Assembly (NCBI GenBank): GCA_033239525.1
Contig: BSYO01000031.1
Coordinates: 4,441,353-4,505,352 of the forward strand
From: Nepenthes gracilis
Lineage: Eukaryota > Streptophyta > Magnoliopsida > Caryophyllales > Nepenthaceae
DNA length: 64,000 bases
Direction of reading: 5' to 3'
In this document: positions 45,619-57,701 of the stretch, piece by piece
How the letters are laid out: every line of letters begins with the position of its first letter
Numbering within the stretch: position 1 is the first letter of the stretch
Translations under genes and position numbers: made by a program
The notes under the pieces: model-generated
Databases searched by the model: none
Seen by the model: only the letters and a program-made list of their open reading frames with translations
Told to the model about the DNA's origin: nothing

Positions 45619-46371
45619 ATGGCGTCATCATCCTCAAAGAATTTGCCATTCAGTATAAAATAGTTCAATGGGTAAGGCAACTTTATCCTCTGGTAGGAGA
45701 GGGTGAAGAATATCTTGACTAGAGAAGGAACAATCAAAGCATTGAAGAAGAAGAAAGATAAGTCGGAAAGCCTATTAGAGGAGGATTGGCAAGACAAACG
45801 AGATCTTGCCAATTATATTATCAAACTATACCTGACGGATAACACGCTCCAAGGTAGTCATTGGCTTGACCGATCCGGTGGAGGTGTGGGAGAAGCTTGA
45901 AAGCCGATAAAAGTCCAAATCTTTGACAACCAGGCTTTATATTAAGAAACAGTTCTATGGCCTACGGTTATCAGAATGTGACAATTTTGAAAAGTATTTG
46001 GACAACTTTAATCGGATTGTAACAAAATGTCCGCCCTTGATGAGGTAATCAAGGATGAGGATAAGATATTAGTGCTGCTGGCCTCTCTACCAGCTTCTTA
46101 TGACCATATTGTCACCACGTTGTTGTTTGGGAAAGACACTCTCAAATTAGACGAGGTCATCGCCTCCCTACTAATGAATGAATCGAGGCGGTCACAAGGG
46201 GTTTCGGCGTCTTCTCATAGTGAAGTACTTGTGACCAAATCCAGGGGACGAAGTAAAGGTCGAAGCCAGAAACTTGGAGAGAAGGGATGGAGCAAATCTC
46301 GTTCAAGGTATCAAAACCTTGAGTGCCATCATTATGGCAAAAAGGGCCACATCAAGAAGTAGTATTTCAAG
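45619..46371 (+). pseudogene. K2 gag
   Basis: The ATG at 45619 gives MASSSSKNLPFSIK then a stop at codon 15. The frame goes on with ERVKNILTREGTIKALKKKK, LLEEDWQDKRDLANYIIKLY and, after a frameshift near 45860, VWEKLESR. Then come YGLRLSECDNFEKYLDNFNR, MSALDEVIKDEDKILVLLAS and LDEVIASLLMNESRRSQG. The knuckle CHHYGKKGHIKK followed by a stop has lost two cysteines. Apart from the early stops the chain aligns with K1 Gag end to end, which was used to place the G2 insertion. Confidence 0.88.
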
Positions 46372-47760
46372 TTGAAGCACGAGAATACCGAGAAGGAGAA
46401 AGGAGAAAAGGGACGTAGTAAGGACAAGTCCTCCGTCTCAGTGATCACAGGAAGCGATCTCCTGGTGACATGTGAAAAAAACGTGACAAACCAGATGGAC
46501 GAGAAGTCCGATTGGGTGATTGATTCTGATGCCACCTTGCACGCCACGTCAAAAAGGGGGTTGTTCATATCCTGCACTCTAGGAAATTTTGGAGTGATAA
46601 GGATGGACAATGAAGGAACATCGCAAATTGTTAGTAAGGGTAACGTTGTGCTGACCACCAATAATGGGGCCGAAAAAACGATGTTAAAGGACGTTTGACA
46701 CGTTCCTGACATCAGGCTCAATATCATCTCAGTTGTTCGGCTAGATGATGAAGGTTATTATAGCACCTTCAGTGAAGGTGAGTGAAAACTTATCAGAGGT
46801 TCTCTGGTAGTGGCAAAAGGAAAAAGGTGCTCCAACCTGTATATCATGAAGGCGTTTGCAACAGTCGGAGATGTAAATGCTGCTACCGGCAAGGAAACCG
46901 AGAACTTATGGCACAGGAGGTTGGACCACATGAGTGAACGCGGACTGAATCATCTGGCCAGGAAGGGCCTTATTGCCGGAGTGAAGGAGGATGGATTAAG
47001 GACGTGTTCTCACTACTTGGCCGGCAAATAGAGGAGAGTCTCGTTTTCATGGAGACTTGTCTGCCCTAAAGACAGAACTGTTTAAGCTCATCCACACAGA
47101 TGTGTGTGAACCATTCAAAGAAAAGTCATTTGCTGGAGCTCAATATTTTGTCTCTTTCATTGATGACTGTTTCAGAAAACTGTGGGTTCATCCATTGAAA
47201 ATAAAGGACCAGGTCCTTGGTATATTTGAAAAATTTCACGCCATTATTGAGCGATAGACAGGGAAGAAAATGAAGACCATCCGAAGTGACAATGGCGGTG
47301 AATACATAGGGGTCATTTGATGCCTATTATCAATCACATGATATTAGGCATCAAAAGACGCCTCCAAAGACGCCACAGTTGAACGGAATGGCTGAGTCGA
47401 TGAATTGCATACTTCTAGAAAGAGTACGGTGCATGCTTTCAAAAGCTGAGCTCCCCAGACACTTCTGGGCCGAAGTATTGAAGACGGCGGCCTACATTAT
47501 AAATAGGTTGCCCAGTAAACCCTTGAAGGGTGAAGTGCCGAAGAAGACATGGTCAAACAATGAGCCATCTTATGATTATCTGTGGGTGTTTGGATGTAAA
47601 GCCTTTATCCATATCCCAAGAGATGAAAGGATAAAGTTAGAGTCAAAGACGAAGTAGTGCGTCTTTCTGGGCTACAGGGAAAATAAGATGGGGTACAGAT
47701 TTTATGACCCAATTGGAAGAAGACTTGTCCGGTCAATGGACGTAACCTTCATTTAAAATG
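46372..47760 (+). pseudogene. K2 protease and integrase
   Basis: Protease: DWVIDSDATLHATSKRG, where the active-site DSG has become DSD, likely inactivating. GAG-pre-integrase: LWHRRLDHMSERGLNHLARK and TCSHYLAGK, with one cysteine changed. Integrase core: LIHTDVCEPF (Asp), SFIDDC, TIRSDNGGEYIG (Asp) and NGMAESMNCILLERVRCML (Glu region, with AESMN for the usual PERMN). It ends with VFLGYRENKMGYRFYDP. Stops at about 46698, 47029, 47255 and 47656 and a frameshift near 47320 break it. Confidence 0.87.
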
Positions 47761-47989
47761 AAACAATCGAGGATATTGGTAGAAAAGCCAAGTGTGATGG
47801 CAAGCGGACAAACAAAGTAAGTATCAAAGTTGTTCGTCTGACATTTCTAGAAGACGGGGACAATGGTCCTGAGGTGATCGATCACAATGGCGAGGAAATA
47901 ATAACTCTAATGAAGGTCAGGATGAAGTCATCCATCAACCAGCCGAGGATCTATATGTCAGACAATTCTCACGAAATAGACGGCCGTCC

Positions 47990-48865
47990 ATTCGTCTGTT
48001 GCCAAGTGAGTATGTTATGTTCACTCATGCCGGAGAGCCTGAAACTTATGAAGAGGCTATGGAGGATGAGAATAAGGAGAGGTGGCTGGAAATCATGAAG
48101 GATGAGATGTGTTCTCTCCATGAAAATCACACATTCGATTTGGTTAAGCTTCCTAAAGGGAAGAGAGCCTTAAATAATAAGTGGGCCTTTCTACTAAAGA
48201 CGCTCGAAGACACTATGCAGCCGAGATACAAGTTATGGCTAATGGTCAAAGGCTTCAGTCAACGAAAGGGAGTTGATTTTGATGAGATCTTTGCTCCGGT
48301 GGTGAATATGTCTTCCATAAGGGTTGTGTTGGGATTGGCAACCGCCTAGAACCTGGAAGTGGAGTAGATAAACGTCCGAACAGCCTTTCTTCATGGTGAA
48401 TTAGAAGAAAAAAATTATATGGAGCAACCGGAAGGGTTCAAGGTTAAAGGAAAGGAGCAACTGGTTTGTCGTCTATGGAAACGCCTATATGGGTTAAAAC
48501 AGGCTCCGGACAGTGGTACAAGAAGTTTGAGTCGATCATAGTCAATCAAGGGTACCGGTGGACTACTTGTGATCACTGTGTATTCACACAAATATTTTTC
48601 GATGATGATTTTGTTATCTTTCTCCTATATGTGGACGACTTGTTGATCATTGGTCGGAATGCTACTTGGATAAAGAAATTGAAGGAGCAACTTGGGCAAT
48701 TCTTTGTCATAAAGACCTCAGACAGGCGAAGCAAATTCTTTGTGTCAGAATCATTCGCGACCGGGAGGCAGGGAGACTATGGTTGTCTCAAGAAAATTAT
48801 TTTAAAAAGATGCTCGAACGCTTCAACATGGACCAGTCCAAGCCTGTCAGCACTCCACTAGCAAA
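47990..48865 (+). pseudogene. K2 reverse transcriptase
   Basis: Motifs in two frames: MKDEMCSLHENHTFDLVKLP, RYKLWLMVKGFSQRKGVDFD, EIFAPVVNMSSIRVVLGLAT, then TAFLHGELEEKNYMEQPEGF, RLYGLKQAP and FLLYVDDLLIIGRNATW. The YVDD aspartates are intact. A frameshift near 48500 and another near 48715 separate the parts. The expected RARLV..KG start is RYKLWLMVKG here. Confidence 0.88.
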
Positions 48866-49560
48866 TCACCATAGGTTGAGCAGTTGCCAGTGTCAATCTT
48901 CGGATGAAGATAATATATACATGAGAGGCGTTCCCTACTCCTCAGCCGTCGGAATCCTCAGGTATGCCCTGATTTGCACTAAGCCAGACATAGCTCATCT
49001 TTGTTGCACGATCAACCGGTTTTGTCCAATCCGGAAAAGAGCACTTTGGTCTGATAAAAGTGGATTCTGAGATACATCTGAGGAACTTCCAAGAGGTGCT
49101 TGTGTCTTGGAAGTGACAAGTCTCAATTAGTGGGCTACTTGGATGTTGATATGGCTGAAGATGTTGACAGTCGCAAGTCTACTTCTGGATACTTGGTGAA
49201 ATTTGCAAGAGGAGCAGTCTCCAGGCAGTCCAAGTTACAAAAGTGTGTCACCCTTTCCACTACTGAAGCCGAGTATATTGCCTTGACGGAAGCATGCAAG
49301 GAGATGTTATGAATGAATAAGTTCGTTCAAAAATTGGGCCTCGGATAAGAAAAGTATGCAGTTTTGTGACAGTGTCAGAGTGCCACTCATCTCTACAATA
49401 ACTCTTCACTCCATTCCAGATCAAAGCACATTGATGTGCGATATTATTGGGTAAGAGATGTATTGGAAGCTAGCCTACTGTCATTGGAAAAGGTTGACAC
49501 TGAAGAGAACGGGACAGATATGATGGCCAAAATTCTACCGAATGGAAAGAATGAAGTATG
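48866..49560 (+). pseudogene. K2 RT connection and RNase H
   Basis: YSSAVGILRYALICTKPDIA, a frameshift near 49070, then QLVGYLDVDMAEDVDSRKST, SGYLVKFARGAVSRQSKLQK, TLSTTEAEYIALTEACKEML and a stop at about 49310. The tail to the 3' LTR is readable with further stops. Confidence 0.87.
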
Positions 49561-49615
49561 TTGCAGGCTGGTCGAGATGATGGACTTAATTTCCTCACCG
49601 TCGTGAGAAAAAGTT

Positions 49616-50467
49616 TGTTGGGATGACTCTCGTGTGAAAATCCTTAGGACTTGGATAGAGCACGAATGTGCTAGAAGAAAGGAATTTCGGTCAACGGAGT
49701 TGACCGGAGTCTTCTGGACAATCAACACTTCCGGTCAATATGTTGACCATTATAAGTTGTGAGTCATTTGAAAAGCGAGACGAACTACTTCGACCGATCA
49801 ATAGTATGGTTAACCGGCCAATATAAAACGACGGATAATAGAGTTGACATGCTATATTTAGTAGATCTGAATGACTGTCGTATCCTAAAAGGTGTATAGT
49901 TGACCTATCCTTTTGGGTGGTTGGTAGAAATCATTCTCGGGACTCCAAAGGCTAATCAGTCTGTAGGAGTAAGCATGCGCCGCCTGTTGCAGGACAGGTC
50001 GTATGCATGCAAGCAAACTTTGGAAGTTGAATATCAACCACCAAGTTGGGCTATGGTGAGGGGCGTGTATATATGTATGTACATTTTGCACATAGAAAAG
50101 GATATAAATCAAGAACAAGAAGAAGGACAAGACACCGGTCAAATAGAGAGAAAAAGTGTAATAGAGGAGTGAAAGTGAAAAGAAAGAGAGTTGTGAGTGA
50201 AAATAAAGTGATAGGGCTTTTATTTACTTTTGCTCTATTTTTATTTTCGCCTCCTATAATTTTCTCATTTTAGTGATTCTTTGTAAACTTAGTATCCTAT
50301 TGATTTTTTTCTTATTTTAGAAGGATTTTTCATATAAAATTTGGTATTCATTTTTCTTCTCTACTTCACAGTGCTTGTGTGGTTTATCAGTTGACCGTCC
50401 ATTCCGACCAATGGAAAAAACTGTTCTTGTATTCTGGTCAGTAGGCCACCCTCGTTGCCCATCAACA
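49616..50467 (+). repeat. 3' LTR of K2 (852 bp)
   Basis: It starts TGTTGGGATGACTCTCGTG and ends GTTGCCCATCAACA. The W-box cluster recurs at 49688-49750. The purine-rich GTGAGAAAAAGT directly precedes it. Confidence 0.92.
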
Positions 50468-50472
50468 CCATC

Positions 50473-51800
50473 TGATTGGTGGGATGTTAGATAAGCTTTC
50501 ATTGTAAGACATCTAGTTCCTTAAAATTTTGACAATTTGATCCGTAAAAACCCATGCCCCTTACTTGATCTCAAATCAATATTTATAAATTTAAATTAGT
50601 TGTAATTTTTTATTGGGCTCGGGATTGTCACCAAATTCGAATTACATCCTTGATGTAGCCACCTGATTGCCATTAGAGCCTAGTCAAATCTCAATTATCT
50701 TAGCTCCAGTTAGCCTGTTAATTGGATGAAAACTAGATGATGTCAGTATAATTATGATTTTCTAAGTATGAGTTAATTAACTCACAATGCATTCAATGTG
50801 CATACTTCCCTTATGAAGGTGTTTGTCCTTTTTAGACTCAATGCATCGTTTTGATAGTTGGATCCCATTTTTATGAAATGCAACGCTTGGAAGTTGAACA
50901 CACCATTTTGACAATGAGATGCCATTGTGATCAAATGCATTATTTTTGCTATGGAATGCCATTGTTATGTATCACATCATCTTTAAAATTGAACGCAATT
51001 TTTCACCGGAACCTAAGTGATTTTGTGGCTTTCCCTATTTGGCACCCACTTTTGGGTACATTTAAATGAACCAGTTTGAAACTAGTTCCCATGTTCTTGA
51101 ACTATTTCCATAAAGATCTGCAAATTTGAAGAGTTTCAAACCTCATCTTATTCATTCATTCATGGAGGCACATCAATCTAATTATTCTGCTGCACCTGGC
51201 ATTACTTATATTTTTTCAGTACTAACATTGTTTGACATCATAGCTATTTACGGCCGGCATAACATTCCACTTGTCATTCCATATGTCATTTCCAACCTGA
51301 TGATTGGGCTTCATCCCCTCATGAAACTTTATTGCTATTTATGAAATTTATTTGAAAAGCAGTTTTTATCTCTCTATCTTGAGGGAACTTATTGAGATCT
51401 TGAATACATTCAGGATATAAGTTGCATAGCTTGATTCCAATGACATCTAGTTTGTGGTACCCCCATGTATCTTCTTTAGGTAGCATGAGGTGGAGTTAGA
51501 TGCCAAGGTGGCAAAAGTCTTTTTGAGATTTATTCAAGACAATGATTGGATCTGATTGACTCATTGGACTTTAGGATTAGTGAAGAAACTTTGATTCTTT
51601 TAAGAACTAGAAGAACCATTTCATCTTTATTAAAATACTCAGTTAACTACCATTTGTCCAACAAATGGGGACTTTGAATGTGCCATACTCAGGCATTGTG
51701 AGTGATAATGAGAGAACTTTGGTAAAACCAAAGGCAAGATTGATCTCTAAGCAATTAGAGGAAGTGTGTAGGACTGATGGTTTCATATTTGATACTACTC
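50473..51800. other. Unassigned sequence after K2
   Basis: Short open frames only (for example 51126-51344). No family recognised. It may hold degraded repeats or host spacer. Confidence 0.35.
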
Positions 51801-51809
51801 TGTACAGTG

Positions 51810-52770
51810 TGTAGAGTAAGGATGCCGGCGGTTAGTGAATTTGAGATGATAAAAATGATGAATATACAAGTACACAATTGAGATATTAGAGAGAGTTGGG
51901 AACACACACGGTTTTTCGTAAAAATTCTTTTATAAATGAGAGGAAAAAATCATTGGATATTTAATCCAAAAAAATCATATTATAAAATTTTGGTTATAAA
52001 AATTTTAATTACACAAACTATGGAGAGCAGAGAATAGAGCAAAAATAAAGCACAAGAGCAAAATTTGATGACTCATTGTGTTTCCCTCTATTTTTCTCTT
52101 TTGCACACTTGCACTCTCTTGCTCTCTATTTCTCATTCTCTACAACTCCATCACTCAGCACACACATATATATGTACCGGGCAATCACCTACTTTTGCAA
52201 GATGGTTGTATGCATAGCAAAATCTGTCATCAACTCTACAAGATGTCTTTCTATCGAGAGCAGTTGATCTACTCTACAAATCGACTACTAGCTCTGAAAG
52301 TCAACTTCCTTATCTACAAAGTCTACTGTTTGTACAAACTTTGCAGGTCAACTTTTACAGACAAGCTGTCCTCGGTTGTTGTTCAAATGTCCTCGGCCTT
52401 TATCTAAGGTCCTCGATCAACAACAAATATTTTCAGCCATCATTTAGAGTTCTTGTCCTTTAATCAAAGTTATCGTCCTACAATCAGAGTTTTCAACCTT
52501 CAATCATAATTTTCGGCCTTCAATTATAGTCTTCCGCCTTCAATTATAGTCCTCGGCTTTTAGAAAGAAATTCCACTCAAAAACTTTCCACTCCAATCTT
52601 TATTCCACTTCGACCAAGTGTAACCACTCCTACCTTTATTCCATTTCGGTCAAGTGCAATTACTCCGACCTTTATTCCACTTCGGTCAAATGAAACCACT
52701 CCAACCTTTATTCTACAAGCACGTGCGGTGAACAATATTTCTCATACGAGAGTGACATAAAATCCTAACA
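51810..52770 (-). repeat. LTR-like remnant, copia type, minus strand
   Basis: The right end CCTAACA at 52770 reads, on the minus strand, TGTTAGGATTTTATGTCACT, close to the K2 LTR start. Within it, CCGAGGAC and GGCCGAAAA modules at 52370-52560 match the K1 LTR pattern, and 52570-52720 has four ~36-bp tandem units (ACTCC.ACCTTTATTCCACTT). No TSD, primer site or polypurine tract was found, so it is probably a solo or truncated LTR; the left edge is uncertain. Confidence 0.45.
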
Positions 52771-54147
52771 CCGTGCTTGGTGTTACATTGTTCTGGGGGA
52801 CTCTTTCGTTGATGATATCCCCGTCTTCCTTTGAAGAGGAAAATTGGGATTGTATTGAGGTCCTCATGGATGTTGGTCACCAATGAGGACTGCTCCAATA
52901 GTCCTGTGGCTCATTTCTTGGCATACGCTCAATGACTTCTCTAACCCAGAGTGATGAATTGTGGGAAAGGGAGTTTAATGTGGAACAATCTGAATGTGAG
53001 GTTGAAGAGACTACTGGTGAAGGATTGTAGTCTCCTATCTCCCTAGCTAGTATTTCAAAAGGTGAGTTTTGCCATTCCTTCAGCTTCCTCTGCAGTTCCA
53101 TTGCGGAAGGTTCCTATCCTGGAAGTAAAGAATGATTCGCTGGGAGCTGTAGTTGAGGATGACTCACCTTGATCACCTGCTTTTCTTGCCATCTGAGCTA
53201 GATTTCCAGAGCAATTTTGTAATCCCATAGAGTTTAGTGCTCCCTAAAAACCCATTATAGAGGAATGGGCCATGATTGTATACACAGGTCCTCCTGATTA
53301 GGGTGAAGTTCCTTGTGCGTCTGTTGACCCTGTTCCTTTGTCAGTTTATATAGTCAAGGTGCCTTTCGTATCCTTGGTTTTGGGGAGGAGTGGATTGGTC
53401 CATTCTAATGGGGCTTCTTGTGCATCAGTCAGGCCTCTCAACCAATTCCTTTTGCGAACCACCTGCCTCAGCATTCCACCTGGCCCTAGAATAGCTGACC
53501 CTTTGTCTATCTCTTTGCTGGAGAGAAGGATCAAACCCTCACCCAAGAGGTTTGCACCTTTCTTTAGCTTAGATTCAAATATTGCCATAATTTAATTTAT
53601 GCCAACTCTTATTTCATTGCAGTCCTCAGATACGCTTTGTCTAAATTAGGGACAGGATCCTATTCCTAGAGCAAGAAGTAGCTTGCGTGGCTAACTCTTT
53701 TATCATGCCATATGTGGTTGAGGCCTTGGGGTCTGGGGCTACCACTTTCAGAGGAAGAGTGTATCTTTGACCCATCATCCTAAATAATATTTCTATCATG
53801 CCATAATTGATTAATATTTTAAGTGATGGAAAATATTAGGTAAAAATCAAAAAATTGATAAAATTACTCTATCTTTGACCCATCGTACTAAATAATATAA
53901 TTTTATCCTTAATTACTTACCGAAAAACCTTATCAAAAAATACTTTATCCCTATTTAGTGTGTAAAGATATCATTTATATTAATTTAATAATTTATATAA
54001 AGTTTTTGGACAATCCTAATAAAAGTTGAAAAAAAAAAAAAAACTCACGCACACACACATATGCTCAAACTAAATTAATTATAAAATTGGATGAAAATTA
54101 TATTAATTACTAAAATATTATTTTAAATTATGCATATATTTATAATC
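52771..54147. other. Unassigned sequence between LTR remnant and S1
   Basis: Two open frames of 74-85 codons (52877-53101 minus, 53338-53595 plus) match nothing I know. From 53780 on it is AT-rich with a poly-A and a CA-rich tract at 54030-54060. Confidence 0.35.
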
Positions 54148-54429
54148 ATAGTTGTTAGTTGTCTTGTGAATTGACACATTCCGTGACTTCGTGGGGGCGT
54201 TTGATTATCTGCAACATCACCCGTGCTTGGAAGACTTTCATCTGCCTCATACTAGTGGATCGTTATCGTCACATCTCAGCGTTTACGCCGCACTATTCTC
54301 TGTTTCATCCCCTCCCGGATTCGGCACCCACTGGGGCCCGAGGCGCCATCTAGGTGCTCCCCATGCCGCGTGCGCTCGGTAAGCGCTCGAGGCGCACATC
54401 GAGCGCATTTAACAAAATTGAGTGCTCGC

Positions 54430-56854
54430 TGTGGCAGAACGGATTTTTTTTTTACTCCGCCCTTCACAACACAGGATCACAGATGCCATCTAGGACCCAT
54501 ATATTTTAATCATAAAACGTATAGCGGAAGCCAATCTAACATCTTGCAGAAACATTCATATTCATTCCATAACATTCATTTCCGAATAGGCACAAATGTC
54601 TAACTACAAAAGTTTACAATTTATTTCATTAATTGCTTCTCCGTTGTGATCGTCCAAAAGGTGCTCCTGAATCCTTACAAATCCTTCAGATCGGCTTTAA
54701 TCACTCTGTCTCGTCAGGCACGAATTTTAAATTTTCATCTGATGGGGGAAAAATACAAAACAGTAGGCCGGAGCTCAACAAGATACATACAGATTTTTCA
54801 TAAAACGTTCGTGTTATCAACAGTTACCGATATATATACAGAATATCATTTGGCCGGAATCATGCAGAACACTTAAGATGGTTAATGTAGGAAATCAGGC
54901 ATCATATATATATATATAGCAAAGGCAAATCGAAAAGTCTAAACAGATAATATTTGGGCATAAAACAATGCCGATCACAATTTAGCTTTTTTTATTTATT
55001 TCATAATGGAAGGGGGGTTTTAATCGAGGATAGATTGTACACATCTCCTCGCAATCACGGCAATACTTCATTGTAAAAAGCCCCGAGGACTGCTCTCACT
55101 TCCTCTTTATACAAAGCCCCGAGGACGACTATCACTACCTCATTGTACAAAGCCCCGAGGACGGCTCTCACTTCGGTTATCCTCGATTATCACCTTAAAG
55201 TCCTAAGGCATGCCGGAGAACCTTATCTCCCAAAGCAAGTGTCAAACTTATTTGTCTTATCATAAAGCCAGTTTCAACTTTCATTACAGTTGCCGGTTTC
55301 AAAATAATGTGCCAGGCTGGTCTTAATTTCACATGCAAAGGTAAAAATGAACTTGATTTCATGCTCAAGGGAGGTTGATCTCATTTTCATCATGCAAGGG
55401 TGGCCGGTTTCATTTTTATACAAGGGAAGGCCGGTTACATTTTCTTACAAAGGAAGGCCAGTTTCATTCTCTTACAAGGGAAAAGCCGATTTAGATTTCA
55501 TGCTCCAAGGTGGCCGGTTTGGATTTTCTATTCAAAGGTGGCCGGTTTCGTTTTTATACAAGGGAAGGCCTGTCTTCTTTTGTGCTTAAGGGAGGGCCAA
55601 ACTTTTATGCTTAAGGGAAGGCCGAACTCGATTATGCATCAAGGGAAGGCGGAACTTCTTTTATGCTTAAGGGAAGGCCAAACTCGATTATGCATCAAGA
55701 GAAGGCCGAACTTCTTTTATGCTTAAAGGAAGGTCGAACTCGATTATGCATCAAGGGAAGGCCGAACTCGATTATGCATCAAGAGAAGGCCAAACTTCTT
55801 TTATGCTTAAGGGAAGGCCGAACTTGATTATGCGTCAAGGGAAGGCCGAACTTCTTTTATGCTTAAGGGAAGGCCGAACTCGATTATGCATCAAGGGGGG
55901 CGGTCTTGTTTCCTTCTCACGCAAGGCCGGTCTTGATTTAGGCTTAAGGTGGAGGCTGGTTTCAATTTTATCATGCCAAAAAGCCGAGTTAACATTATGC
56001 ATGCCGGTTTCATATCATGCGGGTTTCAATATTTGCAATGCCGGTTTCATTTTTTTGTCCGAATTTCATACACTTTCAGTTTGAGCAGGGAACAGAAAGT
56101 GGAAAACAGAGAACATGAAATTGACCATGAAATCAGTCATACGAATATGCATATTAGAAATACAGTATTCAGCAAATTCTCAAGTTAAACTGGAAGGGTA
56201 ATGCTTGCATTTTTTTTTTCTTAAAGCTGAGACTTAGAAACGGGAGTTCATGAACCATGAGCTTTCTAAAACTGGATACAAAACAGAAAGAGTATCGTCC
56301 AAACTAAACTTGTAATGTTCTGGAGTTAACAACAGAGTGTACACTTGCAATATTCTTAAAAACAAAACTTAAAAGGGTAACGTCCGAAGTACATTTGCCT
56401 GACAGCCGTTTGCCCACCCTTACCAACTGGAAGCTTTCTCTCCTCTACTCCTTACTGTTCTTCTCGCTGGTTGCTCGTACCATCTTTCTTGATCGAAGCT
56501 GAGTATTTATAGAGGAGGGATTAGGTGGAGTAAGAGGGGTAAGTCACTTGCTTCGGTACCTCTTTTCAGAGGGTAGGCGGGAGTAAGTAGGTTAGTTTAC
56601 TTACTCGAGTAGTTCTCCTTAGACTGTAACGAGATAGTTTACTTACTCCATTTAGTCGATACTTAGTTGAATTCTAACTAAATAGTAAAGTTAGCTTTTG
56701 GCTTTAGTTGCCATTAATTTATTCAGGTCAACTTTTCGGTCAATATTTCTTATTCTAATTAAGTCATTTTTCTTATCAGGTTTTATTTCTTTCATTGAAG
56801 ATCGGTCAACATTTTTAACTCCAACCTTGAGCCTCTTAATTTTTGGACCTCACA
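54430..56854 (-). repeat. Solo LTR of the G family, nested in the S1 LTR
   Basis: It starts TGTGGCAGAACGG and ends GGACCTCACA, with a perfect TSD CTCGC (54425-54429 and 56855-56859). There is no interior, so it is a solo LTR, the product of recombination between the two LTRs of a full element. It has the family block GGATCACAGATGCCATCTAG at about 54474, a TATA box (56514-56522, minus) and the inverted pair 55021-55032/55178-55189. Confidence 0.93.
55540..55905 (-). repeat. Alternating 28-bp tandem array in the solo LTR
   Basis: Two 28-bp variants, AAGGGAAGGCCGAACTCGAT(TATGCATC) and AAGGGAAGGCCGAACTTCTT(TTATGCTT), largely alternate, about twelve units in all, giving a ~56-bp higher-order repeat. 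Repetitive peptides read from it are artefacts. Confidence 0.85.
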
Positions 56855-57660
56855 CTCGCTATGCGCCCCTTTTGCGCTTGAGCGCCCACACCCCGAACTC
56901 TCTTAAACTTGACCCATGCTCGCCAAGTGCTCGATCAGCGCTCGAGCGGTGCGGGTCTTTGTATCTAGCGGTTCATTATTTTTGAAATCTTTTTTGGCTT
57001 CATATATATATGTGTCTTACGTTTTTGAAATCCTAACGCTCCCAGTAGAATTTTAAGGACCCTTTCACTCTTGCTAAGCTATCTATCTTTTGCTCCATCA
57101 TTGAGAAAACATCATATTAATGCTCGTACTCCATTGATAAAGTTTTCTCTACTCATCGTGGTCTCCATTTACATCTCGTCTTGTTGAGTAACCTTTATGG
57201 CTACGTTGGTGGTGTGAACACGGGGTTCCGGTGGTGTTTGGTCCTTTAAGCGGTTCGAGAGGGAAGATTGACGTAAAGATTGGAAGGTGTCGGTTCCGTT
57301 GTCGCGGGTAAATCTAAGGAGTTCCTTGGTAGGGATCACAAGATGGGAGTAAGTCCACTATGCTAGCACATCATTATCACCCAGTTTGTAAGTTAATTTT
57401 TATAGTATACTTCTTCCCTGGCCGTTGAAGCCCAGAGAGTTTTTTTCAATTACCATGGGTATCGAGTTTTTTCTTCGTCACCAAAAAGCTTGTCTTTTTA
57501 TTATTATTGTTGCTTTACTTTTATTCTAGGATTACTTGTATCATCTAGATACAAATATTCTTTATGTATATTGAGTACTTGATTATATACTGCTTCTGTT
57601 AATTTATTGTACGGGGTCAAAATATTATTGTGCAACTTAGACTGAAACGGTCTTTTCAAT

Positions 57661-57671
57661 TGGTATAAGAG
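57661..57671 (+). other. Primer-binding site of S1 (one mismatch)
   Basis: TGGTATAAGAG lies two bases after the LTR, one base from TGGTATCAGAG (initiator tRNA-Met). Confidence 0.8.
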
Positions 57672-57701
57672 ACTTAGCCCGATCCGCGACTCCCGATCTA
57701 G

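Larger units (their letters stand above)
44734..50467 (+). mobile_element. Ty1/copia LTR retrotransposon K2 (5.7 kb)
   Basis: LTRs at 44734-45583 and 49616-50467 flank gag, protease, integrase, RT and RNase H, in copia order on the plus strand. The TSD is CCATA on the left and CCATC on the right (one mismatch). Gag and pol align closely with K1 by eye, but the LTRs are different, so the two are separate families of one lineage. Stops and frameshifts are fewer than in K1, and the RT YVDD box is intact, so K2 is probably younger. Confidence 0.95.
54153..57658 (+). repeat. 5' LTR of S1, split by a G-family solo LTR
   Basis: The native parts are 54153-54429 and 56860-57658 (56855-56859 is the TSD copy of the solo LTR). 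It starts TGTTAGTTGTCTTGTG and ends CGGTCTTTTCA. Palindrome-rich GCGCTCGAG sequences lie around the insertion point. Confidence 0.88.

Noticed and set aside
51810..52770. A complete LTR element in this region
   Set aside because: Only one LTR-like unit is visible, with no primer site, polypurine tract or matching TSD, so only a remnant is reported.
55540..55905. Regularly spaced repeats resembling a CRISPR array
   Set aside because: The units are directly contiguous with no unique spacers and lie inside a solo LTR of a plant retrotransposon.
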